Assembly: GCA_964551735.1 (NCBI GenBank)
Contig: CAZKEF010000005.1
Span: forward strand, 62,001 to 126,000
Direction of reading: 5' to 3'
Length of the DNA: 64,000 nucleotides
Origin: DAOUAT01 sp964551735
Lineage (GTDB): Bacteria; Chloroflexota; Anaerolineae; CG2-30-64-16
Positions 53,159-61,914 of this stretch are shown piece after piece. The translations under genes were made by a program, and so were the position numbers. Position 1 is the stretch's first letter; the number at the start of each line of letters is the position of its first letter. The notes under the pieces were generated by a model. That model had not been told where the DNA came from and did not search any database. It was given only the letters and a program-made list of their open reading frames with translations.

Positions 53159-54922
53159 TCAATCGCCTCTGATCAACCCGAAGGTGAACTCTCCCATGCG
53201 GTTGGAACTCGCGGAGGGCGCGCCGCAGGCGTTGACCCCGCGCACCACGTAGAAATGATTCTCCAGGCTGGCGGCCGCGCCGGCGTCGGGGTGGCTCGTC
53301 AGCGTGGTGTAGAGCGGCGTTACACCGCCTGGGTTCGCCGGGTCGAGGTACGGATTGGTGGAGATCCAGACCTCGTACTGGGCGTTGGCTGAACTGGCGG
53401 ACCAACTCAGCACGACGTCGTCGCCGCTGAGCGCCGCGGTCACGACCGGCGCGACGGCCGGGCCGCAGCCCGAGCCGTAATAACCGAAGGCGCGGCCCTC
53501 GTCCGTCTGGCCGTTATCGAACGCGTACGCGCCGATGATGATGTCGTCCGCGCCATCACCGTTCACATCACCCGCCGTGCCGGCTGACCAGCCGAAATAG
53601 GCGCCGGCCTGGTCGCTCTCCGCGCTCCAGTCCGCGTTGGTTGGCGTGCCCGCAGCCCCCAGGCCGGTGGACGAGCCGTGCCACATGAAGGCGCGGCCCT
53701 CGTCTATCTGACCGGCATCGTACGCGTACGCGCCGACGATGATGTCCGCGAAGCCATCTTTGTTCACGTCCCCCGCCGCGCCGACCGAGATGCCCAAACC
53801 GGCATAGCTCTGGTTACTCTCCGCGGTCCAGGGCGTCGTGCCCAGCCCTGCGGCCGAGCCGTAGTAGACGAAAGCACGGCCCTCAGCCGGCTGGGTGGAA
53901 GTGCTGAAGTAGTCGGGCGCGCCGACGATGACGTCGTCGTAGCCGTCCCCGTTCACGTCGCCGGCCGTGCCCACGGCGTAGCCGAAGTAGACGTTGGCCT
54001 TGTTGCCCTCCGCCTTCCAGTTGAACGTCGTGCTCAGCCCGGCAGGCGAGCCGTGGTAGACGAAGGCTGCGCCTTCACATGCCAGGGTATTTGCGTAACA
54101 CGCCGCGCCGATGATGACGTCGTCGTATTCGTCATTGTTCACATCCCCGGCCGTGCCCACCGACCAGCCGAATTGGGCGTTTTCCTGGCCGCCCGTCATC
54201 GTCCAGTTGGCTGAGGCGCTCAACCCTGAGGCCGAGCCGTAGTAGACGTAAGCGCGCCCCTTGAAATCGGGCTCTTCCGGGTCTGTGGAATACCCATACG
54301 CGCCGACGATGACGTCGTCGAAGCCGTCGCCGTTTACGTCCCCCGCCGTGCCCACCGCGTGACCGAACTCGGCATCCGCCTGGTTGCTTTCCGCGGTCCA
54401 GGCCGGCGTCGTGCTCAGCCCTGAGGCCGAGCCGTGGTAGACGTAGGCGCGGCCCTCGTAGTCTGTCCCGGCCCACTTCGCGCCGACGATCACGTCATCG
54501 TACCCGTCGCCGTTCACGTCACCGGCGGCGGCCGCCGCGTAACCGAATTCGGACCCCGCCTGGTTGTTTTCCATGGTCCAGGCTGGCGTCGTGCTCAGCC
54601 CTGAGGCCGAGCCGTGGTAGACGTAGACGCGGCCTTCGTCTGTCTCGCCGTTATCGTACATATCCGCGCCGATGATGACATCAGCGTAGCCGTCGCCGTT
54701 CACGTCCCCGGCCGTGCCGACCGCCTGGCCGAACCAGGCGTAGGCCTGGTCACTTTCCGCGGTCCAGTCCGCGGCCGTCGCCATGCCGGTGAACTGCGGG
54801 TTGCCCTGTGCGGCGTGCACAACACCTGGGCTACCAGGCAGAAGGCCGGTTGCCAGGATGATCAGGAGGCCGACGGTCACCAGGTGGCGCACGATGGACA
54901 ACGGTTGAGCATGCCTGTTCAT
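53159..54922 (-). CDS. Secreted seven-repeat FG-GAP (integrin-alpha-like) protein A
   Basis: A 587-aa exported protein. A signal peptide (residues about 1-38) is followed by seven FG-GAP repeats of about 60 residues, each with a calcium-loop DVNGDGYDDVIVGA-type motif; seven is the number of blades in an integrin-alpha beta-propeller. After the propeller comes a fibronectin-III-like domain (about residues 480-587) ending SNRMGEFTFGLIRGD. It is a tandem paralogue of the gene at 54989 on the same strand, with 66 bases between them. Likely role: cell-surface adhesion or matrix binding. Confidence 0.88.
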   Translation of the reverse strand: MNRHAQPLSIVRHLVTVGLLIILATGLLPGSPGVVHAAQGNPQFTGMATAADWTAESDQAYAWFGQAVGTAGDVNGDGYADVIIGADMYDNGETDEGRVYVYHGSASGLSTTPAWTMENNQAGSEFGYAAAAAGDVNGDGYDDVIVGAKWAGTDYEGRAYVYHGSASGLSTTPAWTAESNQADAEFGHAVGTAGDVNGDGFDDVIVGAYGYSTDPEEPDFKGRAYVYYGSASGLSASANWTMTGGQENAQFGWSVGTAGDVNNDEYDDVIIGAACYANTLACEGAAFVYHGSPAGLSTTFNWKAEGNKANVYFGYAVGTAGDVNGDGYDDVIVGAPDYFSTSTQPAEGRAFVYYGSAAGLGTTPWTAESNQSYAGLGISVGAAGDVNKDGFADIIVGAYAYDAGQIDEGRAFMWHGSSTGLGAAGTPTNADWSAESDQAGAYFGWSAGTAGDVNGDGADDIIIGAYAFDNGQTDEGRAFGYYGSGCGPAVAPVVTAALSGDDVVLSWSASSANAQYEVWISTNPYLDPANPGGVTPLYTTLTSHPDAGAAASLENHFYVVRGVNACGAPSASSNRMGEFTFGLIRGD

Positions 54923-54988
54923 AACTTTCCTCCTCCGGTCGAGGGCGTTGGGCTTAGGGGCGATTGCTCTGATAACGCTGGCGATGGG

Positions 54989-56863
54989 TCAATCGCCCCT
55001 GGTAAGGCCGAAAGTGAACTCTCCTGTGCGGTTCGAGTTCGCGGAGGGTGCGCCGCGGGCGTTGAGCCCGCGCACCACGTAGAAGTGATTCTCCAGGCCG
55101 GCGGCCGCGCCGGCGTCGGGGTAGCTCGTCTCTGCGGTGTAGATCGGCGTCACGCTGCCCGGGTTCGCCGGGTCGAGGTATGGGTTGGTGGAGACCCACA
55201 CCTCATACTGGACGTTGGCGGGATCTGCGGCCCACGTCAGCACGACATCGTCGCCGCTGAGCCCCGCGGTCACGGCCGGCGTTGCGGGCTCATGATAGAC
55301 GAAGGCGCGGCCCTCGTCCGCCTCACCGCTGTCGTACAGGTACGCGCCGGTGATGACGTCGGCAGCGCCATTGCCGTTCACATCCCCCGCCGTACCGGCC
55401 GACCGGCCGAACCGGGCGCCGGCCTGATCGCTCTCCGCGCTCCAACTCGCGTTGAGGGGGGTGCCGTTGGCCCCCAGGCCGGACGGCGAGCCGTGCCATA
55501 TGAAGACACGGCCCTCGTCCGTCTCGCCGCTGTCATACAGGTCCGCGCCGACGATGATGTCAGCGTAGCCGTCGGCGTTCACATCCCCGGCCGTGCCGGC
55601 CGAGATGCCCAGGCCGGCGCCGCTCTGGTTGCTCTCCGCGGTCCAGGGGGTCGCGCCCAGCCCCGAGGATGAGCCGTAATAGACGTAGGCGCGCCCCTCG
55701 CCCGCCTGGGTGGAGGTGATGTAGTAGCCCGGCGCGCCAACGATGACATCGGCGTAACCGTCGCCGTTTACGTCCCCGGCCGCGCCCACGGCGTAGCCGA
55801 ATTTGGCGCTTGCCACGTTACTTTCCGCAGTCCAGTCCGCTGTCGTGCTCAGCCCGTCTTCGGAGCCGTGGAAAACGTAGGCGCGGCCCTCGGAATTCTG
55901 GCCGTTGGTATGCTGATACGCGCCCACGATGACGTCCGCATAGCCGTCGCCGTCCACGTCACCGGCTGTGCCTACGGACCAGCCGAAGCCGGCGTTGATC
56001 TGATTGCCCTCTGCAGTCCAGGCCGCTATCATGCTCAGCCCGTCTTCGGAGCCGTGGAAAACGTAGGCGCGGCCCTCGAAATTCTGGTTCTGGCCGTTGG
56101 TATACCGATACGCCCCGACGATGATGTCATCATAGCCGTCGCCGTTCACATCCCCGGCCGTGCCCACCGCGTTGCCAAACTCTGCGTAGTCCTGGTCACC
56201 CTCAATCATCCAGCCTGCCTCGGCGCTTAAGCCTGTGGCCGAACCATAGTACACGTAGGCTCTGCCTTTGGCATCAGGGGGATTGATTTCATCGTCGGGG
56301 TTTGTTGAGTACGTATGTGCGCCGACGATGACGTCATCGTAGCCGTCACCGTTCACGTCCCCCGCCGCGCCGACCGCATAGCCGAACTCAGCGGACTTCC
56401 AGTTGCCTTCCGCGGTCCAGTCTGGCGCCGCGCTCAAGCCCGAGGCTGAGCCATGGAACACGAAGGCGCCCCCCTCGAAATCTTCGCCGTTACTGTACCA
56501 GTGTGCGCCGACGATGACGTCGTCGTAGCCGTCGCCGTTCACGTCCCCCGCCGTCGCGACCGCGTGGCCGAAGGCCGCGCCTTCTTGGTTGCCGTCTGCG
56601 ATCCAGTTTGCGGCCGCCGTAGCGGTCTGTGACATCACCATCGCCTCGCCGGCCGTGAAGTAGGCGGGCAGTTCCAGCGCCGGGTGCGCGGCGGTCCCCC
56701 AGTCGCCTGATGCCTCGATCCCCGGGACGACGCGGCGGCCTGTTGGGTCAGGCGCTTGCGCCAGCGCCGGCCTGCCCGGCCAAAGGCCGGCCGCAAGGAT
56801 CATCAACAAGCTGATGGCGGCCAGGTGACGCACCATTGAAGCCTGCTGCGCGTTGCTGTTCAT
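54989..56863 (-). CDS. Secreted seven-repeat FG-GAP (integrin-alpha-like) protein B
   Basis: A 624-aa exported protein, paralogue of protein A: signal peptide (residues about 1-36), a 50-residue segment with an acidic/aromatic middle, then seven FG-GAP repeats with DVNGDGYDDVIVGA-type calcium loops, and a C-terminal fibronectin-III-like domain ending SNRTGEFTFGLTRGD. The shared C-terminal segments suggest a common assembly or secretion route. A clean promoter lies at 56935-56963. Confidence 0.88.
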   Translation of the reverse strand: MNSNAQQASMVRHLAAISLLMILAAGLWPGRPALAQAPDPTGRRVVPGIEASGDWGTAAHPALELPAYFTAGEAMVMSQTATAAANWIADGNQEGAAFGHAVATAGDVNGDGYDDVIVGAHWYSNGEDFEGGAFVFHGSASGLSAAPDWTAEGNWKSAEFGYAVGAAGDVNGDGYDDVIVGAHTYSTNPDDEINPPDAKGRAYVYYGSATGLSAEAGWMIEGDQDYAEFGNAVGTAGDVNGDGYDDIIVGAYRYTNGQNQNFEGRAYVFHGSEDGLSMIAAWTAEGNQINAGFGWSVGTAGDVDGDGYADVIVGAYQHTNGQNSEGRAYVFHGSEDGLSTTADWTAESNVASAKFGYAVGAAGDVNGDGYADVIVGAPGYYITSTQAGEGRAYVYYGSSSGLGATPWTAESNQSGAGLGISAGTAGDVNADGYADIIVGADLYDSGETDEGRVFIWHGSPSGLGANGTPLNASWSAESDQAGARFGRSAGTAGDVNGNGAADVITGAYLYDSGEADEGRAFVYHEPATPAVTAGLSGDDVVLTWAADPANVQYEVWVSTNPYLDPANPGSVTPIYTAETSYPDAGAAAGLENHFYVVRGLNARGAPSANSNRTGEFTFGLTRGD

Positions 56864-56934
56864 GGGTTCCTCCTGCGGGCGATGGTGTTGCGCGCGATGC
56901 TCGCTGTCATCTCACTTCATCTGTCGCGGGCTGT

Positions 56935-56963
56935 AGTATAGCACGGTGGATTGGGGACTTCAA
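56935..56963 (-). promoter_or_regulatory. Promoter for the FG-GAP genes
   Basis: On the minus strand TTGAAG (56958-56963) and TATACT (56935-56940) have a 17-base spacer, about 70 bases before the start of FG-GAP protein B. Confidence 0.65.
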
Positions 56964-57072
56964 GTGCTATTTCGATTTCCCCTCTATGATACAACTGCCA
57001 CAATTACTGCGCAAGGCCCCCATTGGTGCCGTACAGCTCGCCAAATCGTCCCTCTAGCAGCTTTGGGTGATT

Positions 57073-57231
57073 AAACGATCATCCCTTTTTTGCGATGGAC
57101 TAGTCCATTGTGCACAAAGAGTGCAAAAATATCAGCCTTTTGTCATACCTTGATCACGCATCGAGCGATTGAAAGGCGGGTGCATCCATGATATCTTATC
57201 GGCAAAAGCTCGCTAAGAGAATGGCCAAAGA
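57073..57231 (+). promoter_or_regulatory. Leader and promoter of the second secreted-protein locus
   Basis: TTGAAA (57169-57174) and TATCTT (57192-57197) have a 17-base spacer. The sequence from about 57073 (ACGATCATCCCTTTTTT) to the ATG aligns with the leader at 48594-48755, showing that the two loci descend from one duplicated regulatory region. Confidence 0.65.
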
Positions 57232-57579
57232 ATGGATAAGCAACCAGTCATCGTGCTGTTGGGCGAATCCCTGCTGATGGATGGTGTGGCGGTGAGCCTG
57301 AAGGAGAGACCGCCATTGGGCGTCGTGCGCATGGATGCTTCCGGCGCCGATGTCGGAGAACGCCTGAGAGCGCTCAGCCCGAAGGTGATCGTCTTTGAGT
57401 TGGACTGCGCACGCTCGGCTTCTCTGATCAAGCTGTTGAAGGAGTCTCCTGGCGCAATGCTCCTGGGCCTCGATCTGGATTGCAGCCAGGCGATCGTCCT
57501 GAATAGCAGCCGTCACCTGACGCCGACCATGAAAGCGTTTTGTCAATTGATTCAGAGCCAGGCAGGTTGCGAAGTGTAA
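57232..57579 (+). CDS. 115-aa degenerate receiver-like protein
   Basis: A cytosolic protein starting MDKQPVIVLLGESLLMDGVAV and containing VVRMDASGADVGERLRALSP and KVIVFELDCARSASLIKLL. The alpha/beta pattern, and spacing of FELD at the position of the phospho-Asp, resemble a receiver domain, but the acidic pair near the start is absent and the usual Lys is not seen. It may be a phosphorylation-independent signal relay. It lies 143 bases before the second large secreted protein. A remnant of it occurs at the first locus. Confidence 0.7.
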   Translation: MDKQPVIVLLGESLLMDGVAVSLKERPPLGVVRMDASGADVGERLRALSPKVIVFELDCARSASLIKLLKESPGAMLLGLDLDCSQAIVLNSSRHLTPTMKAFCQLIQSQAGCEV

Positions 57580-57722
57580 CACAAAGGAAAAGGAGGGGAT
57601 GCCATCGGATCCAAATGTCGTTTCAAGGCCGCTGTGAGACAGGTATTTATCAGCGCAGCATCGGTTGCGCACCAACCCGCCAGCATTTGAGAACTTGTCT
57701 CAACCATCTGTAGGAGAAGAAC

Positions 57723-60700
57723 ATGAACCCCCCAAAAAAACATCTTGGTAAAGTGTTTGTCCTTCTTGTCCTGGTGGCGATGCTCTGCACGACCGTCCTG
57801 GCGAGCGCGCAGACCTTGCTGCCCCCAACCGTGCAAGTCGTGAGACAGCAGGCCCTCTTGCTCGATGCCAAAGGCCTGCCGTTCGGCACGGCCGAGTATT
57901 GGAACACCCGGAACCACTTCCATGTGAAACTGGCGTTGCCGGAAGGCTGGCTCCTCCGGGATGCCCAGGTGTATGCCGACACCGTGGCGCCCCCCTTGAC
58001 GCTAGGCAAGCCGGTGCCGTGGCGATGGCCCTGCCAACGTGTGTTCACCGAGCAAGACCAGAATGTTGCGATCCAGTGCAGCCTGGTGGATGAGCTTTCC
58101 TTCCGGTGGGGGCTTCCTCGGACCCGTCAGATTTCAGTCCATGCTGACGTGGTGAAGCTCAACAGCCTGGGCTACGTTATCGCCAAGGCCTCACTCTGGG
58201 CGTTGCCCGTGGACGAAACGGGGGCGTTTAAGCCCTATACGCCCTTCCCGGGCCTGCAGTGGGGCGGATATTTCAACACCACCTGGTATCACCCCAGCCG
58301 CGGCCACTTCATTGATTCGCCGGTGGCCGGCCTGACCTACGAAACCCCCACTCAATCGGGCGTGACTGATGTCAGCGGCGGCTTCGACTACTTCCCCGGC
58401 GAGCGCGTGCACCTGTTCGCGGGCTCGGTCTACCTCGGCAGCCCATTGGCTGACCAGAAGACCACGCCGTTGGATGTGTTCGAGAGTAATGACCTGGAAG
58501 ATAATGCCGTCATCAACATGGCGCGGCTGTTGCAGAGCCTGGATGCGGACGGCGAGCCTAAGGGCGGCATCAACATCACCGCCGGCGTGGTCTCATGCCT
58601 GGAAGCGGCCGTAGACGACCTTGCGCTCGAAGGGATCAACTTCTACGATGACGTCCTGATCGAGGATCTGCTTAACCAGACCATGGCCCGTTGTGCCGAG
58701 ACGCCGGACGTCACCCTGGTCAAGGTCTCGGCCGAGGACGCCAAGGCCAACCTGGCGAAATCGCTGGACACCGCGATGTTCCGCAAGAATGTCTCCAAGA
58801 CGCCGGCGCAGACTAGCACCAAGTCCAAGCTGGACCTGATGGCGCGTTGGTTCCCGGCCTTGAAAGCCAACGGCGAGCCGGTCACCATCGAATATCATGA
58901 CGAGGATGGCAACCTGATCCGCACTGCGACCGAGGCCAAGCCGGTCGTGGTGACCTACACCGATGGCGTCGAACCCTACGGCAAAGAAGACGTATTCGCA
59001 GGGGTATCCCGCGACGACGGCAACACTTTCAAGCGCGTGAACCTCTCCCGCGCGGCCGACAAGTCTTCCTTCACCCTGGCCAACGGCGAGCCTTACTACG
59101 GCGAGGCCAAGAAGCCGGTGGTGCAGGTCAAGGGCAATTACATCTTCATTGCCTGGACCAGCAAGTACTGCAACGGCGGCCGGCCAACTTACGCGATCAA
59201 AACGGAAGATACGCCGGATGATCCAGATACACCAGAAAATGAGTTCGAAGCAAACTATCCTTATGACGATCCGTATTACCAAGAAGACATCTGGGGCGTG
59301 GCCGGCCCGCAGCGCTCGGTAGATTACACCGAGCTCGACTTCCCTGAGGTCGGCGAGGTGCCCTACAGCTGCGTCTGGACCGCGCGCGGCGTCATTGCCA
59401 CCCAGAAAGATGCAGATGCCGGGTTCGGTGATTTTGTCGGCGACATCGTCTGGTTCAAGCCGGAACGCCTCACCTCGGGCCGCCGCGACGCCAACCAGGT
59501 CTTCGCGGGCGGCGCCGACGGCGCCGGCTTTGGCATCGTCTGGCAGGAGGACCCGGAAGGGCTGCGGCCCGGCCAGGCGCTCGGTCCCGGCCCCGGCTGG
59601 GGCGGCGCCACCACCAACCACAAGACCGATATCTGGTACAGCTACATCACCTGGGCTGATTTCCAGCAGGTAGACTACAACTTTGTACCTGGCGGCGACC
59701 CCGTGCACGAGGATCCCGACATCATCGGCCGCTACAAGGCGCTGGTTCCCATGTCCCTGCCGGTGCGCATCACCGATAACGACGTCGTCAACACCGACAA
59801 CTTGATGGTGCAACTGGGCGAGGACGGCCTCCCCGTGGAAGATGAAAACGGCAACTGGATCCCGCTCCCCAACCCGGATGCAGAAAGCGATGAGGGCGAT
59901 GGGACGCACGCCTACGGCTACAAGGTCCCCGGCCTGTGCGTGGACTTTCACGAAAAAATCAACGAGCAGGGCGAAACCAAGAAGGTCTGTGTCACCGCGG
60001 ACGGTCGCTTGCTGGACGGCGACACCGGCGCGGCCCGGCCCAACCTGAACCTGCAGACCTACACCCATAACAACGGCACACCCACTAATACTGCGGATGA
60101 CTTCAAGAGCGCTTGGGCGATCATCGCCTACGATGAGTCCAAGGGTGTCGGCGGCGGCGCGCCGGATCATGAAGAGGATGGCGGCCCCTACGGCGATGAG
60201 TATGTCGCGGACGAAGGCAAGAATTCCTACTATCACACCTTCGACTTCCGCCTGCCTAGCTTTAATGACTTTGGGGGTCAGCTCGTCAGCGCAGGTGACA
60301 CCGTCAACCTGCCGCAGAAAGAATACACGGTCGATCCTGACACAGGTGCGGTCACGATCACCAGCAACATCTCCTACATCAAGGATGAGATCGGCAATTT
60401 CATTCTCGATTGGCAGGGGAAGAGACAGATCGCGTACGAAAACGCCCGCCGCCCGCGCTTCATCATGCAGGGCAAGAGCGGCATGGGCCCCTCCCGCACC
60501 GTCTTCGTGATCCTTTACAAGGAAGGCGATGAAGGCCAGGGTCGCCCCTCCGACATCATGTTGCGCCGGGTGGTCGTGCCGTCAACGGATAAGAGCATGG
60601 ATAACCCGTACCGCTTCTCCAACTTCGTCTGCACCGCGTGGGAGATGGCTGATCTTGATGGGGACGGGACCGGCGAAACGAACGTCTGCGTGGGCGGCGC

Positions 60701-61661
60701 CCAGAACATCAGCACGGTGACGCCGACCTACACCACCCCCTCCATGGGCGATCCCGAGCAGGAAGACCCCTATGGCGCGATCAAGGTGGTGGAATGGGAG
60801 CAGACGCCAGAGATCCTCCTGAATCCTTCCGGCGTCAACCCGTACGAGGACGCCCGCGCACACCGCGGCGACATCAACGGCGACTTCCTGGCGATCGCGT
60901 ACTCCTACACGCCCAACTGGGCCGCCTACCGCAACGGCAACGACAAGTACGACCTGTACGTGCGCCGCTCCTTCGACGGCGGGCAGACCTGGACCACCAT
61001 GCCCGCGACGTTCACGCATGGCGGGGAGACATTCAATGGGACGGGTGTCACCCACTGCGACACCTTCACCGATCCCACCCAGGATGATCCCGATGGCAAC
61101 GGTCACCTGCAATATGAAGTCTGCTGGACCTTTGGCCCCGGCGAGTTTGAGCGGGCGCGCAACCTATCGCAACTCTCCAACGCCAAGTCGAGCGTGATCG
61201 AGCCGCGGCTGGTGGCGCCTCCTGGCACCATCAAGAACCCCGACGGCACTGCCACCGGCTACCCTGAGGACATCAACGATCCGTCCATCTTCTACGTGTC
61301 CTACGGCACCGCCACCAACCCTGATAAGCACATCCCTGCGGACGATGATGATGAGGAAGAGACAGAGGCCGTTCCCATGGACCTCTACTACAGCTTCACC
61401 ACCGACCTGGGCGAGAGCTACGTGGAAGTGGCCTGGGAAGTGAACCCCGATAGCGACGGCAACTACGCCGGTGAGACGGTGTACCGCTGGGACTTCCTGG
61501 CCAAGGGCGACCCCGAGCAGGGCGAGGCGCAGCTGCGCATGACCCCTGACGGCTCCCGCTTCTATGCCACCTGGCTGGAGGACGCCGAGGACGGCAGCGA
61601 CATCTGGTTCCGCCGTGTCATGAGCCCGGTGTTCCCCGCCAACGTGGCGCCGGCGCCGTAA
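57723..61661 (+). CDS. Very large secreted protein with Asp-box motifs (copy 2)
   Basis: A 1312-aa exported protein. Residues 1-30 are a signal peptide (LVLVAMLCTTVLASA). Residues about 30-330 form an extra N-terminal part with a surface-adhesin-type segment (SPVAGLTYETPTQSGVTDVSG, GERVHLFAGSVYLG, TPLDVFESND). From about residue 360 it aligns with the first large protein, with Asp-boxes at about 429 (SRDDGNTFKR) and 1083 (SFDGGQTWTT). A long C-terminal half is rich in Asp, Gly and Asn with possible calcium loops. The start ATG has AGGAGA upstream. Function unknown, likely surface protein. Confidence 0.82.
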   Translation: MNPPKKHLGKVFVLLVLVAMLCTTVLASAQTLLPPTVQVVRQQALLLDAKGLPFGTAEYWNTRNHFHVKLALPEGWLLRDAQVYADTVAPPLTLGKPVPWRWPCQRVFTEQDQNVAIQCSLVDELSFRWGLPRTRQISVHADVVKLNSLGYVIAKASLWALPVDETGAFKPYTPFPGLQWGGYFNTTWYHPSRGHFIDSPVAGLTYETPTQSGVTDVSGGFDYFPGERVHLFAGSVYLGSPLADQKTTPLDVFESNDLEDNAVINMARLLQSLDADGEPKGGINITAGVVSCLEAAVDDLALEGINFYDDVLIEDLLNQTMARCAETPDVTLVKVSAEDAKANLAKSLDTAMFRKNVSKTPAQTSTKSKLDLMARWFPALKANGEPVTIEYHDEDGNLIRTATEAKPVVVTYTDGVEPYGKEDVFAGVSRDDGNTFKRVNLSRAADKSSFTLANGEPYYGEAKKPVVQVKGNYIFIAWTSKYCNGGRPTYAIKTEDTPDDPDTPENEFEANYPYDDPYYQEDIWGVAGPQRSVDYTELDFPEVGEVPYSCVWTARGVIATQKDADAGFGDFVGDIVWFKPERLTSGRRDANQVFAGGADGAGFGIVWQEDPEGLRPGQALGPGPGWGGATTNHKTDIWYSYITWADFQQVDYNFVPGGDPVHEDPDIIGRYKALVPMSLPVRITDNDVVNTDNLMVQLGEDGLPVEDENGNWIPLPNPDAESDEGDGTHAYGYKVPGLCVDFHEKINEQGETKKVCVTADGRLLDGDTGAARPNLNLQTYTHNNGTPTNTADDFKSAWAIIAYDESKGVGGGAPDHEEDGGPYGDEYVADEGKNSYYHTFDFRLPSFNDFGGQLVSAGDTVNLPQKEYTVDPDTGAVTITSNISYIKDEIGNFILDWQGKRQIAYENARRPRFIMQGKSGMGPSRTVFVILYKEGDEGQGRPSDIMLRRVVVPSTDKSMDNPYRFSNFVCTAWEMADLDGDGTGETNVCVGGAQNISTVTPTYTTPSMGDPEQEDPYGAIKVVEWEQTPEILLNPSGVNPYEDARAHRGDINGDFLAIAYSYTPNWAAYRNGNDKYDLYVRRSFDGGQTWTTMPATFTHGGETFNGTGVTHCDTFTDPTQDDPDGNGHLQYEVCWTFGPGEFERARNLSQLSNAKSSVIEPRLVAPPGTIKNPDGTATGYPEDINDPSIFYVSYGTATNPDKHIPADDDDEEETEAVPMDLYYSFTTDLGESYVEVAWEVNPDSDGNYAGETVYRWDFLAKGDPEQGEAQLRMTPDGSRFYATWLEDAEDGSDIWFRRVMSPVFPANVAPAP

Positions 61662-61704
61662 TCTGTCACGAGCCAGCCGTCTGGCTGTCCAGAAGTGAGT
61701 AAGC

Positions 61705-61741
61705 AGGAGGGGGCCGCGAGGCCCCCTCCTTTGCATTTCTA
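61705..61741 (+). terminator. Rho-independent terminator after the second large secreted protein
   Basis: AGGAGGGGGCC (61705-61715) and GGCCCCCTCCT (61720-61730) form a perfect 11-bp stem with a GCGA loop, followed by TTTGCATTTCT. Confidence 0.85.
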
Positions 61742-61914
61742 TCGGACGGGCACTGTCTCGGTTCCTGTTGCCGCTGACGGTCGTGCGACGGTTTGGGCCT
61801 CTGCGGCGATCGGGGGTAAACTGGAACTCCTGGGTCGGAGCGACGTCTTAATCGATGACGGGTATGCCCGCGCTGCGCGTTTCGTTGGGGTCATTGTGTT
61901 GCGGGGAGGAACTC

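Noticed and set aside
58593..60236. 547-codon minus-strand open frame
   Set aside because: It is antisense to the second large secreted protein and shows no domain.
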